Assembly (NCBI RefSeq): GCF_003095375.1
Contig: NZ_QEHR01000002.1
Coordinates: forward strand, 310,001-374,000
Source: Marixanthomonas spongiae
GTDB lineage: Bacteria > Bacteroidota > Bacteroidia > Flavobacteriales > Flavobacteriaceae
Reading direction: 5' to 3'
DNA: 64,000 nucleotides
In this document: in pieces, positions 30,642 to 40,133 of the stretch
How the letters are laid out: each line of letters opens with the position of its first letter
How positions within the stretch are numbered: the stretch's first letter is position 1
Made by a program: the position numbers and the translations under genes
Notes under the pieces: model-generated
What the model was told of the DNA's origin: nothing
What the model saw: only the letters and a program-made list of their open reading frames with translations
Databases searched by the model: none

Positions 30642-31592
30642 GTGTCCACAGAAAATCCTTTAGTATCCATCATAATTCCCACCTACAACCGCGCCCACCT
30701 GATAGGCGAGACGCTGGATTCGGTCTTGGCGCAGACCTACCAAAACTGGGAGTGTATTGTGGTTGACGATGGCAGTACGGATGATACGGATACACTTATG
30801 GCAGAATATATGGCCAAGGATTCCCGGTTTCGCTATTACCACCGACCAAAAGATCGGTTGCCCGGGGGCAATGCGGCACGCAATTATGGGTTTGAGCAGA
30901 GCAGGGGGGAGTATATACAGTGGTTTGATAGTGATGATTTGATGTACTCTTACTTTTTGAAATTTAAAATAGATAACTTAAACAATAATGATATTATATT
31001 AACTTCCGGAGAAGTAATGAATCAAACACTTGAAACAAGAGAGCTAAGGTTTCAATTTAAAGAACCTTTTTCACTGTTTAACGAGATGGTTACTTATAAT
31101 TCAGAGATATTGACACCGTGCGTTTTGTTTAAAAAAACATTTTTAGAAAATAAAGTTTTATTTAATGAAACTATAGCACGGGGTCAAGAGAGTGAGTTTT
31201 TTGCAAGATTATTTTTTCATAATCCCAACATTAACTTTATTATTTTAAAGAAAGTATTATTTCAATATCGAATTAATTCAACTTCTAAGTCAAATAAAGA
31301 TGAGAATGCATATTTGACATCTAGATTAATTTTTTTTATAGATAACTTTGAACGTAGTTTTATTTTGAAAGACGAGAAATTAATAATACGATTTTATAAA
31401 AAGATCATTTCTACTTTATTTGATTTTATAAAAAACTCAATGAAAAGTGAGTTTAATATATTTTATATTAAGTTTAGAGATTTGATTGCGGAATATAATT
31501 TTAGAGTTAAAAACCTGTATTTACTTCCTGTTTTGAGTAAATTAAATTTTCATTCTGAAAAAATACGTAAGTATTTTCTTAATCAATATTAA
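30642..31592 (+). CDS. Family 2 glycosyltransferase
   Basis: A 316-residue GT-A enzyme: VSIIIPTYNRAHLIGETLDSV, VVDDGSTDDTD, ARNYGFEQSRGEYIQWFDSDD (the DxD-type metal site). The start is GTG at 30642 (VSTENPLVSII). The first 100 codons are GC-rich and closely resemble the start of the next gene. From about 30945 the DNA becomes strongly AT-rich and the protein differs, as if the acceptor half had been replaced. Donor and acceptor are unknown. Confidence 0.92.
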   Translation: MSTENPLVSIIIPTYNRAHLIGETLDSVLAQTYQNWECIVVDDGSTDDTDTLMAEYMAKDSRFRYYHRPKDRLPGGNAARNYGFEQSRGEYIQWFDSDDLMYSYFLKFKIDNLNNNDIILTSGEVMNQTLETRELRFQFKEPFSLFNEMVTYNSEILTPCVLFKKTFLENKVLFNETIARGQESEFFARLFFHNPNINFIILKKVLFQYRINSTSKSNKDENAYLTSRLIFFIDNFERSFILKDEKLIIRFYKKIISTLFDFIKNSMKSEFNIFYIKFRDLIAEYNFRVKNLYLLPVLSKLNFHSEKIRKYFLNQY

Positions 31593-31596
31593 ATGG

Positions 31597-32520
31597 ATGA
31601 TTTCCATTATTATACCCACACATAATAGAGCCCATTTAATTGGTGAAACCATAGAATCCATCCAAAATCAAACCTACAAAAACTGGGAATGTATAATTAT
31701 TGACGATGGCTCAACAGACCACACAGAAAGCCTTATTGCAGAATACTGCGCAGCCGATAGTCGAATTCAGTATTATAAAAAACCCAATAATTTTCCAAAA
31801 GGTCCTTCGGCGGCCAGAAACTATGGTTTTAAAAAAAGCAAAGGCGGTTATATCAATTGGTTTGATTCCGATGACATTATGCACCCTGAAAAACTGGAGA
31901 CCGATTTGAAACACATCCAATCTGGTGAGTACGACTTTACCATCAGTCAATCTCAGTTTTTTTCTGAATCAGGAACCCCCCAAAAAAAATATTGGAACAA
32001 ACAACTTTGGAGCGACGATCCGATTAACGATTTTATTAAAATGAAGATAGGTTGGGGGGTCAACGCTTCACTTTGGAAAAGATCATCGCTTAATGCTATC
32101 GGTTTGAGGTTTAATGAAAATCTAATGACTGCGGATGATTTTCTATATCATATACAGGCATTGGAGAAAGACCTTAAGCCTATAATTATAAAAAAAACCT
32201 TGTCTTTTTTAAGAGTGCACCCTAAAAGGTTAAATGATTATAGGGTAAAGTCGCCCTTTAAACTAACTGTAAATCTTTATTTAATAAAGAAAAAAAAACA
32301 ATTGAAATTAAAAGAACAAACAATTGATTATCTAAATAACCAATTTAGAAATCAATATTTAAATCTTTTGAAAAACAAAAAATTAAATTTGGCTATTTCT
32401 TTTTTATTTAAAGCTTTGTCAAATCACTACAAAGGACGGTTGAAGGTTTCGTTGATAAACTTTTTTCTTATTGGATGTATCTATAAATTAACAGGGTACG
32501 GTTATAAATTTTTAGAATAA
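31597..32520 (+). CDS. Family 2 glycosyltransferase, partial paralogue of the preceding gene
   Basis: A 307-residue GT-A enzyme with ISIIIPTHNRAHLIGETIESI, IIDDGSTDHTE and ARNYGFKKSKGGYINWFDSDD. The N-terminal 110 residues align closely with the enzyme at 30642, including NRAHLIGET and NWECI, while the C-terminal halves are unrelated by eye. It starts 4 bp after the preceding stop. This suggests tandem duplication followed by divergence or exchange of the acceptor domain. Confidence 0.92.
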   Translation: MISIIIPTHNRAHLIGETIESIQNQTYKNWECIIIDDGSTDHTESLIAEYCAADSRIQYYKKPNNFPKGPSAARNYGFKKSKGGYINWFDSDDIMHPEKLETDLKHIQSGEYDFTISQSQFFSESGTPQKKYWNKQLWSDDPINDFIKMKIGWGVNASLWKRSSLNAIGLRFNENLMTADDFLYHIQALEKDLKPIIIKKTLSFLRVHPKRLNDYRVKSPFKLTVNLYLIKKKKQLKLKEQTIDYLNNQFRNQYLNLLKNKKLNLAISFLFKALSNHYKGRLKVSLINFFLIGCIYKLTGYGYKFLE

Positions 32521-32524
32521 GACT

Positions 32525-34354
32525 ATGTGTGGCTTTCTGGGAGAATATACTTTTAAAAACATTCTGTCTAATACTAATGAGTTTTCAGACTTATTAGCAC
32601 TTTCAAAACACCGAGGGCCCGATGCTACAAAAATTGAAGAATGTGAAGAGAATTATCGTTTAGGGTTTAATAGGTTGGCATTATTAGATTTAAGCCCAGC
32701 TGGCGAACAACCTAAAAAAAGTCCTTCAAAAAGATTCCATCTTGTTTTTAATGGGGAAATATACAACTATAAAGAATTAATCAAAGAATACGGGCTGGAA
32801 GGATTGCGCTCAACAGCCGATACCGAAGTATTATTGCATTTATTTGATGCTATTGGCATCATTGATACCTTAAAGGCACTTAACGGCATGTTTGCCATTG
32901 CCGTAATTGATACTATTTCAAATACGTTGTATTTAAGTAGGGATTTTGCCGGGATTAAACCCTTGTTTTATGGCAAAAATGAAAATGGAATTGTGTTCGC
33001 TTCACAATTCGATCAAATTTTCAAGCACGAATGGTTTTGCCATAACCTTATCTTAAGACCCGAGATTGTTCGGGAATATTTCGCCTTTGGTTATATGCAA
33101 GCTCCAAATACAGTATTCCAGTCCATTTTTCAAGTCAACCCTGGGGAGTGTTTGCAAATTGACTCAAATGGTAATTTTGAGACATCCATTATCGCTCACT
33201 TTAAAAAAGAAGTGGCAGTACAAGCTAATTTCAGATTAGAAACTTTACAAAAGAAAATTGAAAAGGCCGTTACCATACAATTAAACAGCGACCGTTCTTT
33301 GGCTGCTTTTTTAAGTGGGGGTATAGACAGTACCTTAGTTACCAGTTATGCAAAAAAAAACAAAGAAAACTTAGAAGGGTTCACCCTAGAGGTTACTGAT
33401 AAAAAGCTCAATGAGAGTGACTATGCCAAAGCTTATGCCAACCATTTAAATTTAAAGCATAAAATAGTAGCTGTCGATAAAGATGCGTTAATCGATATAG
33501 TTGACGAACATTTTAAATCCTTTTCAGAGCCTTTTGGAGACTACTCAAGCATTCCCACCTATATGGTTACAAAAAAAGCAGTGAAATTTCATACCGCTAT
33601 GTTGTCGGGCGATGGGGGCGATGAGCTATTTTGGGGCTATCCGCGCATGTTCGATGTATTGAAAAAGGCTTGGTGGTTTAAAATGCCGTTTTTTTTAAGA
33701 AAAAATATCGTGCGCATTACCAATAAATTGGGCCTATCAAATACGTATGCTCCTTTTCATAAAAGTTTGGAGTCATTTTGGCTTCATAAACATATCAAAT
33801 TACCTGAAGCATTATTGAATGAAGTGTTTTCTACCCCCTTTTCAAACGAAATGCTTAATTTGTATCAAATGGGCAAAGGTTCCAATAAAAAACGACTACA
33901 ACATTTTTTAAGGTGGAATGAATTTTATGGGCACATGCAACGGGTGCTTGTGAAAGTAGATAGGACCAGTATGAAAAACAGTTTGGAGGTTAGGGTTCCT
34001 TTTTTAGACAAACACGTAATTGATTATGCTTGGACGCTACACCAGTCCATCGATACATTAACACAATTAAAACAACCGCTAAAAAAATTAGTGCAACAAG
34101 AAATTCCCGAGCAGCTTTTGATGCAAGAAAAAAAAGGATTTTCAATACCGATTGAATCTTGGTTTAAAAATGAGTTAAAAGAAGACTTATTAAATGTGGT
34201 TATAAACAAAAGAATTTTTGGTATCGATACAGAAAAAGAGCATCTGCTTAAAAAATATGTACACAACTTTATTAATGCTGAACATAATAACGGTTGGGGT
34301 GTATGGCATATCTATGCGTGGCAAAAATGGGCAATTCAATCAGATTTAATTTGA
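32525..34354 (+). CDS. asnB: Glutamine-hydrolysing asparagine synthase-like amidotransferase
   Basis: A 609-residue class II amidotransferase. Cys2 is the glutaminase nucleophile (MCGFLGEYTF), with SKHRGPD, LVFNGEIYNYKE and ADTEVLLHLFD in the N-terminal domain. The synthase domain has the PP-loop AFLSGGIDSTLV and LSGDGGDELFWGYPR. In O-antigen clusters such enzymes usually amidate a uronic acid rather than make free Asn, which is the likely role here. It starts 4 bp after the GT2 gene and overlaps the next start (TTGA). Confidence 0.93.
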   Translation: MCGFLGEYTFKNILSNTNEFSDLLALSKHRGPDATKIEECEENYRLGFNRLALLDLSPAGEQPKKSPSKRFHLVFNGEIYNYKELIKEYGLEGLRSTADTEVLLHLFDAIGIIDTLKALNGMFAIAVIDTISNTLYLSRDFAGIKPLFYGKNENGIVFASQFDQIFKHEWFCHNLILRPEIVREYFAFGYMQAPNTVFQSIFQVNPGECLQIDSNGNFETSIIAHFKKEVAVQANFRLETLQKKIEKAVTIQLNSDRSLAAFLSGGIDSTLVTSYAKKNKENLEGFTLEVTDKKLNESDYAKAYANHLNLKHKIVAVDKDALIDIVDEHFKSFSEPFGDYSSIPTYMVTKKAVKFHTAMLSGDGGDELFWGYPRMFDVLKKAWWFKMPFFLRKNIVRITNKLGLSNTYAPFHKSLESFWLHKHIKLPEALLNEVFSTPFSNEMLNLYQMGKGSNKKRLQHFLRWNEFYGHMQRVLVKVDRTSMKNSLEVRVPFLDKHVIDYAWTLHQSIDTLTQLKQPLKKLVQQEIPEQLLMQEKKGFSIPIESWFKNELKEDLLNVVINKRIFGIDTEKEHLLKKYVHNFINAEHNNGWGVWHIYAWQKWAIQSDLI

Positions 34355-35535
34355 ATACAAAAAAATTACATATCACGCTCTTCGATGGCTCTTTTAAAAC
34401 CACACCTTTTATAAACAGGCTGGTAAAAGGGTTAATTGCCCATGGCCATAGGATTAGCATCATCGGCTTTAACGAGCACAACCCAAACCCCGTCCCTAAT
34501 GTAACCTACCAAGCGCTGGGCAGCAATGCCTCTAAATTAAAGTTGGTATTAACCAGCATACAACTCGCATTGCGTTCAAAAAATATAGGTACCATAGCGA
34601 CCACTTTTAAATTAATAATAAACGGCAACCGGGAACATCTACAGCAGCAAAACCTACGCTTGGCCCTAAAAAAACTAAACCCCGATGTGGTTCACCTCCA
34701 ATGGCCTTCCTTGCTCTCGTGGATGGAGCCCTATATGCCCAATGACCAGTTTAAAGTGGTATTGAGCCAGCGCGGCTACCATACCAACGTCCGCCCGTTT
34801 GTGGACGAGGGCAACTTTATGTATTTACAACAATGGTATCCTAAATTGGACGGGCTGCATTCGGTTAGCAAGGCCATTTCGGTAGTTGGAAAAAAAATAG
34901 GGCAACCCCATACCCAAATCGATCACGTGGTCTATACCGGTTTGCCGCTGGATGCACTTGCCTACAAGCGAAAACAGTCCAAAGGGGAGCCCCTGCAATT
35001 GTTGTCCGTTGGCCGTCCGCATTGGAAAAAAGATTATCCCACGGCATTAAAAGCCTGTGCTGAGTTAAAAAATAAAAATATTGATTTTATGTACACAGTA
35101 GTAGGTGGCAAAGATAATGAAGAGGTGTTGTTTTTAATAAACGAATTGGGATTACAGAATAACGTAACCTTAATAGGTAAAATAACACAAGATCAAGTGT
35201 ATAGAAAAATGCAAGCCGCCGATGTATTGTTGCTCCCGAGTATTGAAGAAGGTATTGCTAATGTGGCCGTAGAGGCCATGGCTTTGGGCTTGCCCGTTAT
35301 AAGCACCGATTGCGGTGGGATGCCTGAGTTGATAGATCACCAAAAAGACGGATGGCTCGTCCCCACTGGAAATCCCCACGCCCTTGCCGATGCCGCAATC
35401 CATTTCAAAAACCTATCTTTGGAGCGGGTAAATAACCTTACGCTTGCTGCAAGGCGAAAAGTGGAGAGGCAGCATACCGTAGAAAAGATGGTCAGTGATA
35501 TGGAAGTATTATATGCTTCAACAATTAATCCCTAA
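34351..35535 (+). CDS. Family 4 glycosyltransferase
   Basis: A 394-residue GT-B enzyme from the TTG at 34351, which overlaps the asnB stop as TTGA. An ATG at 34327 or 34294 would need a long overlap and adds a non-typical N-terminus. Motifs are HITLFDGSFKTTPFINRLVKGL (N-domain), LLSVGRPHWKKDYPTALKA, and the EX7E region SIEEGIANVAVEAMALGLPVISTDCGGMPEL. The sugar is unknown. It is GC-richer than the upstream asnB gene. Confidence 0.9.
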   Translation: MNTKKLHITLFDGSFKTTPFINRLVKGLIAHGHRISIIGFNEHNPNPVPNVTYQALGSNASKLKLVLTSIQLALRSKNIGTIATTFKLIINGNREHLQQQNLRLALKKLNPDVVHLQWPSLLSWMEPYMPNDQFKVVLSQRGYHTNVRPFVDEGNFMYLQQWYPKLDGLHSVSKAISVVGKKIGQPHTQIDHVVYTGLPLDALAYKRKQSKGEPLQLLSVGRPHWKKDYPTALKACAELKNKNIDFMYTVVGGKDNEEVLFLINELGLQNNVTLIGKITQDQVYRKMQAADVLLLPSIEEGIANVAVEAMALGLPVISTDCGGMPELIDHQKDGWLVPTGNPHALADAAIHFKNLSLERVNNLTLAARRKVERQHTVEKMVSDMEVLYASTINP

Positions 35536-35551
35536 TTGTAAAATTATAAAT

Positions 35552-36631
35552 ATGTCTGTGAACGTAACCAAAACATTTTTACCATCGCAAGATGAATACA
35601 CTATTATTCTGGAAAAAGCCTGGGAAAAAGAATGGATTACGAACAGAGGAAGTCTAGTACATGAATTAGAGTCGAAGCTAAAAAAATTTTTGGGGGTTTC
35701 TAATATATTGGCTACAACAAATGGTACTTTACCGCTTCAAATGGCTATCAAAGCATTAGGGTTAAAGGGAGAAATTATAACCACTCCGTTTAGTTATGTT
35801 GCCACAACTAGTAGCATTGTATGGGAAGGATGTACCCCTGTTTTTGTGGACATACATCCTGAATACTTAACTATAGATGAAACTAAAATAGAGGCCGCAA
35901 TTACCTCTAAAACATCAGCAATATTGGCAACCCATGTATTTGGTAATCCCTGTGCGGTAAAAGAAATTGAAAGCATTGCTACAAAGCACAACGTAAAGAT
36001 CATTTATGATGCCGCTCATTGTTTTGGAGTCTCTTATAAAGGGAAAAGTATTTTTGAATACGGTGATGTCAGCACCTGTAGTTTTCATGCCACAAAGTTA
36101 TTCCATACCGGAGAAGGGGGAGCTATATTTGCAAATAATAAAGCACTGCAAAACAAGTTGTTTTACCATCACAATTTTGGGCATAAAGGTAAAGAGGCCT
36201 TTCAAGGCTTAGGTATCAATGCTAAAATGAGCGAATTACAAGCTGCAATGGGCCTAGCTGTATTCCCGCACTTGGAAAAAATAATTGTAGGAAGGAAAAG
36301 AGCAGTACAGTTCTATAAAAACGAGCTTCAAGGCTTTAAACAATTAAAAGTAAGAAACGAGACTCATTGGAATTATTCTTATTTTCCTATAATTTTTGAA
36401 ACAGAAGAAGGGTTGCTCAAAGTGCAGAAAGCTTTGAACACCATAGATGTTTTTCCTAGAAGATATTTTTATCCAAGTCTTGAAAAATTACCATACATAT
36501 TATCTGTTCCTAGCATACCAGTAGCAGAGAATATTTCCGAAACCATATTATGTTTACCGCTGTACCATGATATTTCTGAGATAGAGTTAAGCACAATAGT
36601 AAATTGTATTAAAAAAACAATGGCATTATGA
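35552..36631 (+). CDS. DegT/DnrJ/EryC1 sugar aminotransferase
   Basis: A PLP enzyme of 359 residues that converts a nucleotide-linked 4-keto sugar to the 4-amino sugar using glutamate. It shows [12 protein letters not shown] (phosphate binding), [20 protein letters not shown], and the PLP lysine in [14 protein letters not shown], closest to the FdtB/VioA-type group. I use the ATG at 35552 ([12 protein letters not shown]); the frame extends upstream but into the preceding gene. It overlaps the acetyltransferase by 4 bp (ATGA), giving a 4-acetamido-sugar module. Gmd product is a possible substrate but is not proven. Confidence 0.93.
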   Translation: MSVNVTKTFLPSQDEYTIILEKAWEKEWITNRGSLVHELESKLKKFLGVSNILATTNGTLPLQMAIKALGLKGEIITTPFSYVATTSSIVWEGCTPVFVDIHPEYLTIDETKIEAAITSKTSAILATHVFGNPCAVKEIESIATKHNVKIIYDAAHCFGVSYKGKSIFEYGDVSTCSFHATKLFHTGEGGAIFANNKALQNKLFYHHNFGHKGKEAFQGLGINAKMSELQAAMGLAVFPHLEKIIVGRKRAVQFYKNELQGFKQLKVRNETHWNYSYFPIIFETEEGLLKVQKALNTIDVFPRRYFYPSLEKLPYILSVPSIPVAENISETILCLPLYHDISEIELSTIVNCIKKTMAL

Positions 36632-37254
36632 TTATAATTGGAACAAAAGGAATGGCAAAAGAAGTGTTGGAAATAGTCTCCTGTGAAATGAAATTGAAAG
36701 ATAATGAAACAGTGTTTTTCGATAATATTAATAGTTACCGTTCAGATCTATATAGCCGCTTTCAAGTTTTAAAGAACCTTGAAGAGGTAAGTGCCTATTT
36801 TAAAAATCATAATGCCCATTTTACTTTGGGATTGGGAGGGGTTATAAATAGAAGAAAAATGGCAGATACTTTTTTAAGTTTGGGAGGTACACTTACCTCC
36901 ATTATTTCCAACTTTGCCAAAATAGGTTCTTTTAACACTCATATAGGTGATGGTTGCCAATTGATGCAAGGCGTTATTATAACTAATGAGGTATCATTGG
37001 GGAAAGGGGTTTTGGTAAATATTAACTCTACAATTAGCCACGACACTAAAATAGGGGATTTTTCTGAAATAGCACCCAACGTGTCAATAACAGGGAGATG
37101 CAGTATTGGGAAAAATGTCTTTATAGGTAGTAATGCAACCATTTTACCCGATGTTACCATAGGCGATAATGCAATAATAGGTGCAGGGGCAGTAGTACTG
37201 TCTAATGTTCCTTCAAACAAAACAGTGGTAGGTAACCCCGCTCGAATTATTTAA
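36628..37254 (+). CDS. Sugar O/N-acetyltransferase, NeuD/PglD family
   Basis: A 208-residue protein: an N-terminal Rossmann-like part ([17 protein letters not shown]) and a left-handed beta-helix of hexapeptide repeats ([62 protein letters not shown]; ends VVGNPARII). The His in [10 protein letters not shown] matches the catalytic base of PglD-type enzymes. It is coupled to the DegT aminotransferase, so N-acetylation of the new 4-amino group is the simplest reading. Confidence 0.92.
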   Translation: MIIIGTKGMAKEVLEIVSCEMKLKDNETVFFDNINSYRSDLYSRFQVLKNLEEVSAYFKNHNAHFTLGLGGVINRRKMADTFLSLGGTLTSIISNFAKIGSFNTHIGDGCQLMQGVIITNEVSLGKGVLVNINSTISHDTKIGDFSEIAPNVSITGRCSIGKNVFIGSNATILPDVTIGDNAIIGAGAVVLSNVPSNKTVVGNPARII

Positions 37255-37256
37255 AT

Positions 37257-38213
37257 ATGGATAACCCTCTAGTTTCTGTCTGCATGATTACATACAATCA
37301 TGAAAAGTATATAACGCAGGCCATTGAAAGTGTTTTAAGTCAATGTATTGATTTCGATTTTGAATTTATAATCGCAAATGACGCCTCTACCGATAATACA
37401 GATTTACTTATCACTAAATTAATCAAGGATAACCCTGAAATAACTTTTAAATATTTTAATCATTCTGAAAACAAGGGGATGATTGACAATTTTATCTTTG
37501 CCCTGTCAGTGTGTAAAGGAAAATATATTTCTTTATGTGAAGGTGATGACTACTGGACAGATACATCAAAATTAAAAAAACAAGTAAAGTTCTTGGAGTT
37601 AAATCCAGAATATGAGATGTGTTTTACTAATATTAAAGTAGTTAATTTTTTAGGTAAACAAATTAAAAAAAAATTAATTGTCAATGCAAAAAAGTCCTCT
37701 TATACCCATAAAGATATGACTATATGGGCTCCTACCTTGACAAGAGTATTCAAAAATCGAGATTTCAGTGTAATACATAAACCATCGCCTGGTATGGATA
37801 CCTTAATGTTGGTATATCAATCTACTTTAGGAAAGATTAAATTTTTGGATGAGATAACTGGCGCTTATAGAATTCACGATACCGGTGTGTTTAGTATGAT
37901 AAAAATTAGCCGTAAATATGAGCATAAAATAAAAACAAGTATTGCCTGTTTGTCTTTTGTGCATAGAATATATAAAAAAAAATATGTCGGAGAAATTTTA
38001 AAAAACTTGCTTGAGCTTAAAGCCATTGATAAAAAACTATATAAGAGAACATGTCATTATTTTATGAGTGAAGTTGAATTATTGAAAGATATGCCAAAAA
38101 TTAAACTTTATAAATTCTGGTTAGGTTATTATATAATAAAACTACCGTTACATAAGTCTTCATCAACCATAATCTTTACTAAAAAGGTAATTAATCATTT
38201 ATTAATCTATTGA
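37257..38213 (+). CDS. Family 2 glycosyltransferase
   Basis: A 318-residue GT-A enzyme: VSVCMITYNHEKYITQAIESVLSQ, FIIANDASTDNTDLLI, and the metal site ISLCEGDDYWTD. The gene is AT-rich throughout, in line with recently acquired glycan genes. It starts 2 bp after the acetyltransferase, which suggests (without proof) that it transfers the acetamido sugar made by the two preceding enzymes. Confidence 0.92.
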   Translation: MDNPLVSVCMITYNHEKYITQAIESVLSQCIDFDFEFIIANDASTDNTDLLITKLIKDNPEITFKYFNHSENKGMIDNFIFALSVCKGKYISLCEGDDYWTDTSKLKKQVKFLELNPEYEMCFTNIKVVNFLGKQIKKKLIVNAKKSSYTHKDMTIWAPTLTRVFKNRDFSVIHKPSPGMDTLMLVYQSTLGKIKFLDEITGAYRIHDTGVFSMIKISRKYEHKIKTSIACLSFVHRIYKKKYVGEILKNLLELKAIDKKLYKRTCHYFMSEVELLKDMPKIKLYKFWLGYYIIKLPLHKSSSTIIFTKKVINHLLIY

Positions 38214-38217
38214 ACTA

Positions 38218-39210
38218 TTGAAAACTGCCGTCGTCCTTACCGTCAAAAACGAAGCCCGCCTGCTGCGGCCAAACCTGCTGTACCACCTGGGGCTGGGCAT
38301 AGACCGGGTTTTTGTCTATTTTGACCATACCACCGATAACGGCCCAGAGACCATTGCCGATCTAAAAAACGTACAAGCTCAGAATTCCGTATCGGCAGAA
38401 CAATACAGCGATTTACCTTTTCTAAAAAAGTTTTGGAGCAATGCTGAGGAACACCACACCGCAAGACAGTGCCTAAACACCTACGATGCGTTGCAACAGT
38501 GTAAGCAAGAAGGGATAGATTGGTTGGTTTCCTTAGATGCCGACGAACTGTTTATAACACGGAACAAAGGTCAGCAAACCCTAACTGATTTTTTCAATGC
38601 CGAAATAACCGAAAATTACGATGTCATCCGTTTGCCAACGCTAGAAATGGTCAACCGAAAAATGGCCTACCAAAATGTTATGGCCGAGGAAACCCTGTTT
38701 AAAAAACAGAAAAATTTCAAGTCGCGGTTCGACAGGATTTATAGAAAGCTGTATAACCCTTATACCAAAAAACATATCACAACCTCCTATTGGCTGGGGC
38801 ATACCATGGGCAAGGCGGCCATCAACGTGCACAGCGATTTGATTCCCTTTAATGTGCATCGGTACCAAAAGCACAATGGCGACAAACCCCGGGAAAAAAA
38901 AGCAGGCAACATCCTGCATTACCACCTCTACGATTTTGAGGATTTTTTAAAGAAGTATCGAAATTTCAAAAATAGGTCGATCACTTATTTGAGCGGTAAT
39001 CAAATAAATTCATTAAAAAGCCTGTGGATAAAACTGGTCAATGATCCGCAGCATGATAAAGCGTCTTTAAAAAACTACTATAAAAAGAACATACATTACA
39101 ATAAAAAAGAACTGGCGCGATTGCACAAAACCCGTGTGTTCAACATTTTAAAACGAAAGGAAGAAGCGGTGGTGCAAATAACCAAGCCAAAGGAAGTGCT
39201 GAGGGATTAA
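38218..39210 (+). CDS. Glycosyltransferase, GT92/GT2-like
   Basis: A 330-residue protein with KTAVVLTVKNEARLLRPNLLYHLGLGIDRVFVYFDHTTDNG and the metal motif WLVSLDADELFI, typical of the Glyco_tranf_2_4 (GT92-like) group. The C-terminus is very basic. The start is TTG at 38218, 4 bp after the preceding stop. It is GC-richer than its neighbour and is followed at once by CACGCAGAG-type repeats that break the operon. Confidence 0.88.
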   Translation: MKTAVVLTVKNEARLLRPNLLYHLGLGIDRVFVYFDHTTDNGPETIADLKNVQAQNSVSAEQYSDLPFLKKFWSNAEEHHTARQCLNTYDALQQCKQEGIDWLVSLDADELFITRNKGQQTLTDFFNAEITENYDVIRLPTLEMVNRKMAYQNVMAEETLFKKQKNFKSRFDRIYRKLYNPYTKKHITTSYWLGHTMGKAAINVHSDLIPFNVHRYQKHNGDKPREKKAGNILHYHLYDFEDFLKKYRNFKNRSITYLSGNQINSLKSLWIKLVNDPQHDKASLKNYYKKNIHYNKKELARLHKTRVFNILKRKEEAVVQITKPKEVLRD

Positions 39211-39220
39211 CCACGAAGTG

Positions 39221-39400
39221 TTTTTCACGCAGAGATCCGCTGAGAAAAACACGCTGGGGCTCGCAGAGAAGAAAAATCCCGCCATCTTTAGCGAAAAAAC
39301 AACACTAAAACCTCCGAGAGACCCCCACTTTAGCGAGAAGCCCTCCTCAGCGAGAAATCGCTACGCTTCTAAGAGAAACTTTTCCGCATCCCCATCTTGA
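39221..39400. repeat. Left flank of CACGCAGAG-type repeats
   Basis: Degenerate units such as TTTTTCACGCAGAGATCCGC, CTCGCAGAGAAG, AGCGAGAAG and TCAGCGAGAAAT run from 39221 to about 39400. They are a decayed array of the same family that follows the GxxExxY gene. A TATTTTTA -7-like box lies at 39406-39413. Confidence 0.75.
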
Positions 39401-39456
39401 AACACTATTTTTATTAAATTAAATTCATAGTTTTATGGCTTCAATAACCTTTCATT

Positions 39457-39840
39457 ATGGAAATCAATATTATTACGGGTCAAATAATTGACACCTCTAT
39501 CCAATTACATCGCACCCTCGGTCCAGGGTTATTGGAAAGTGTATATGAAAAATGCCTTGAGGTTGATTTAAGAGAAAAGGGGTTTGAAGTGGTAAGCCAA
39601 TTAGGCGTACCTCTGAAATACAAAAATCTGGAATTCAACACCGGATATCGGTTGGATCTTTTAGTTGAAAACCAGGTTATTGTCGAAGTGAAATCCGTTG
39701 AAACGCTTGCGCCAGTTCACTTTTCACAACTATTGACCTACCTAAAGCTTTATGATAAACGTGTTGGACTATTGATTAATTTTAATTCAAAATACTTAAA
39801 ACAAGGATTGCATAGAATAGTAAACAAATATGAAGATTAA
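39457..39840 (+). CDS. GxxExxY-family protein (PD-(D/E)xK fold)
   Basis: A 127-residue protein with the naming motif GPGLLESVYEKCL (GxxExxY) and a nuclease-like core: YRLDLLVENQVIVEVKSVE, which supplies the Asp and E-x-K of a PD-(D/E)xK fold, then HFSQLLTYLKLYDKRVGLLINFNSKYLKQGLHRI. No function has been shown for the family as far as I know. It interrupts two polysaccharide genes and is bracketed by CACGCAGAG-type repeats, beginning only about 8 bp after its stop. I read it as part of an inserted cassette. Confidence 0.9.
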   Translation: MEINIITGQIIDTSIQLHRTLGPGLLESVYEKCLEVDLREKGFEVVSQLGVPLKYKNLEFNTGYRLDLLVENQVIVEVKSVETLAPVHFSQLLTYLKLYDKRVGLLINFNSKYLKQGLHRIVNKYED

Positions 39841-39847
39841 AAGTTTG

Positions 39848-40116
39848 TTTCACGCTGAAGATGCTGATAAGGTTTCACGCTGAGAACGCTGGGGTTTTTT
39901 CACGCTGAGGACGCAGAGATTTTTTCATGCTGAGGATGCGTAGGTTTAACAGAATATCATATCTTAAGCTCCAAAACCCCTCAGCGACCCCTGCGTGTTT
40001 TTCCCACAGCGGTCTCTGCGTGAACCCAACACTATGAGCATACAGCAACTCAAAACCCAAAAAATCCTCAGCGACCCCTGCGTGTTTTCCCCACAGCGGT
40101 CTCTGCGTGAACCCCA
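39848..40116. repeat. Right flank of CACGCAGAG-type repeats
   Basis: Forward units CACGCTGAGGACGCAGAG occur at 39850-39945. The inverted form CAGCGACCCCTGCGTG...GGTCTCTGCGTGAAC then occurs twice as a nearly exact 55-bp direct repeat (39972-40026 and 40060-40115). Forward and inverted units can pair into a long hairpin. The repeats run to within 20 bp of the next gene. Confidence 0.88.
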
Positions 40117-40133
40117 ACCCAACCCAGCACTAA

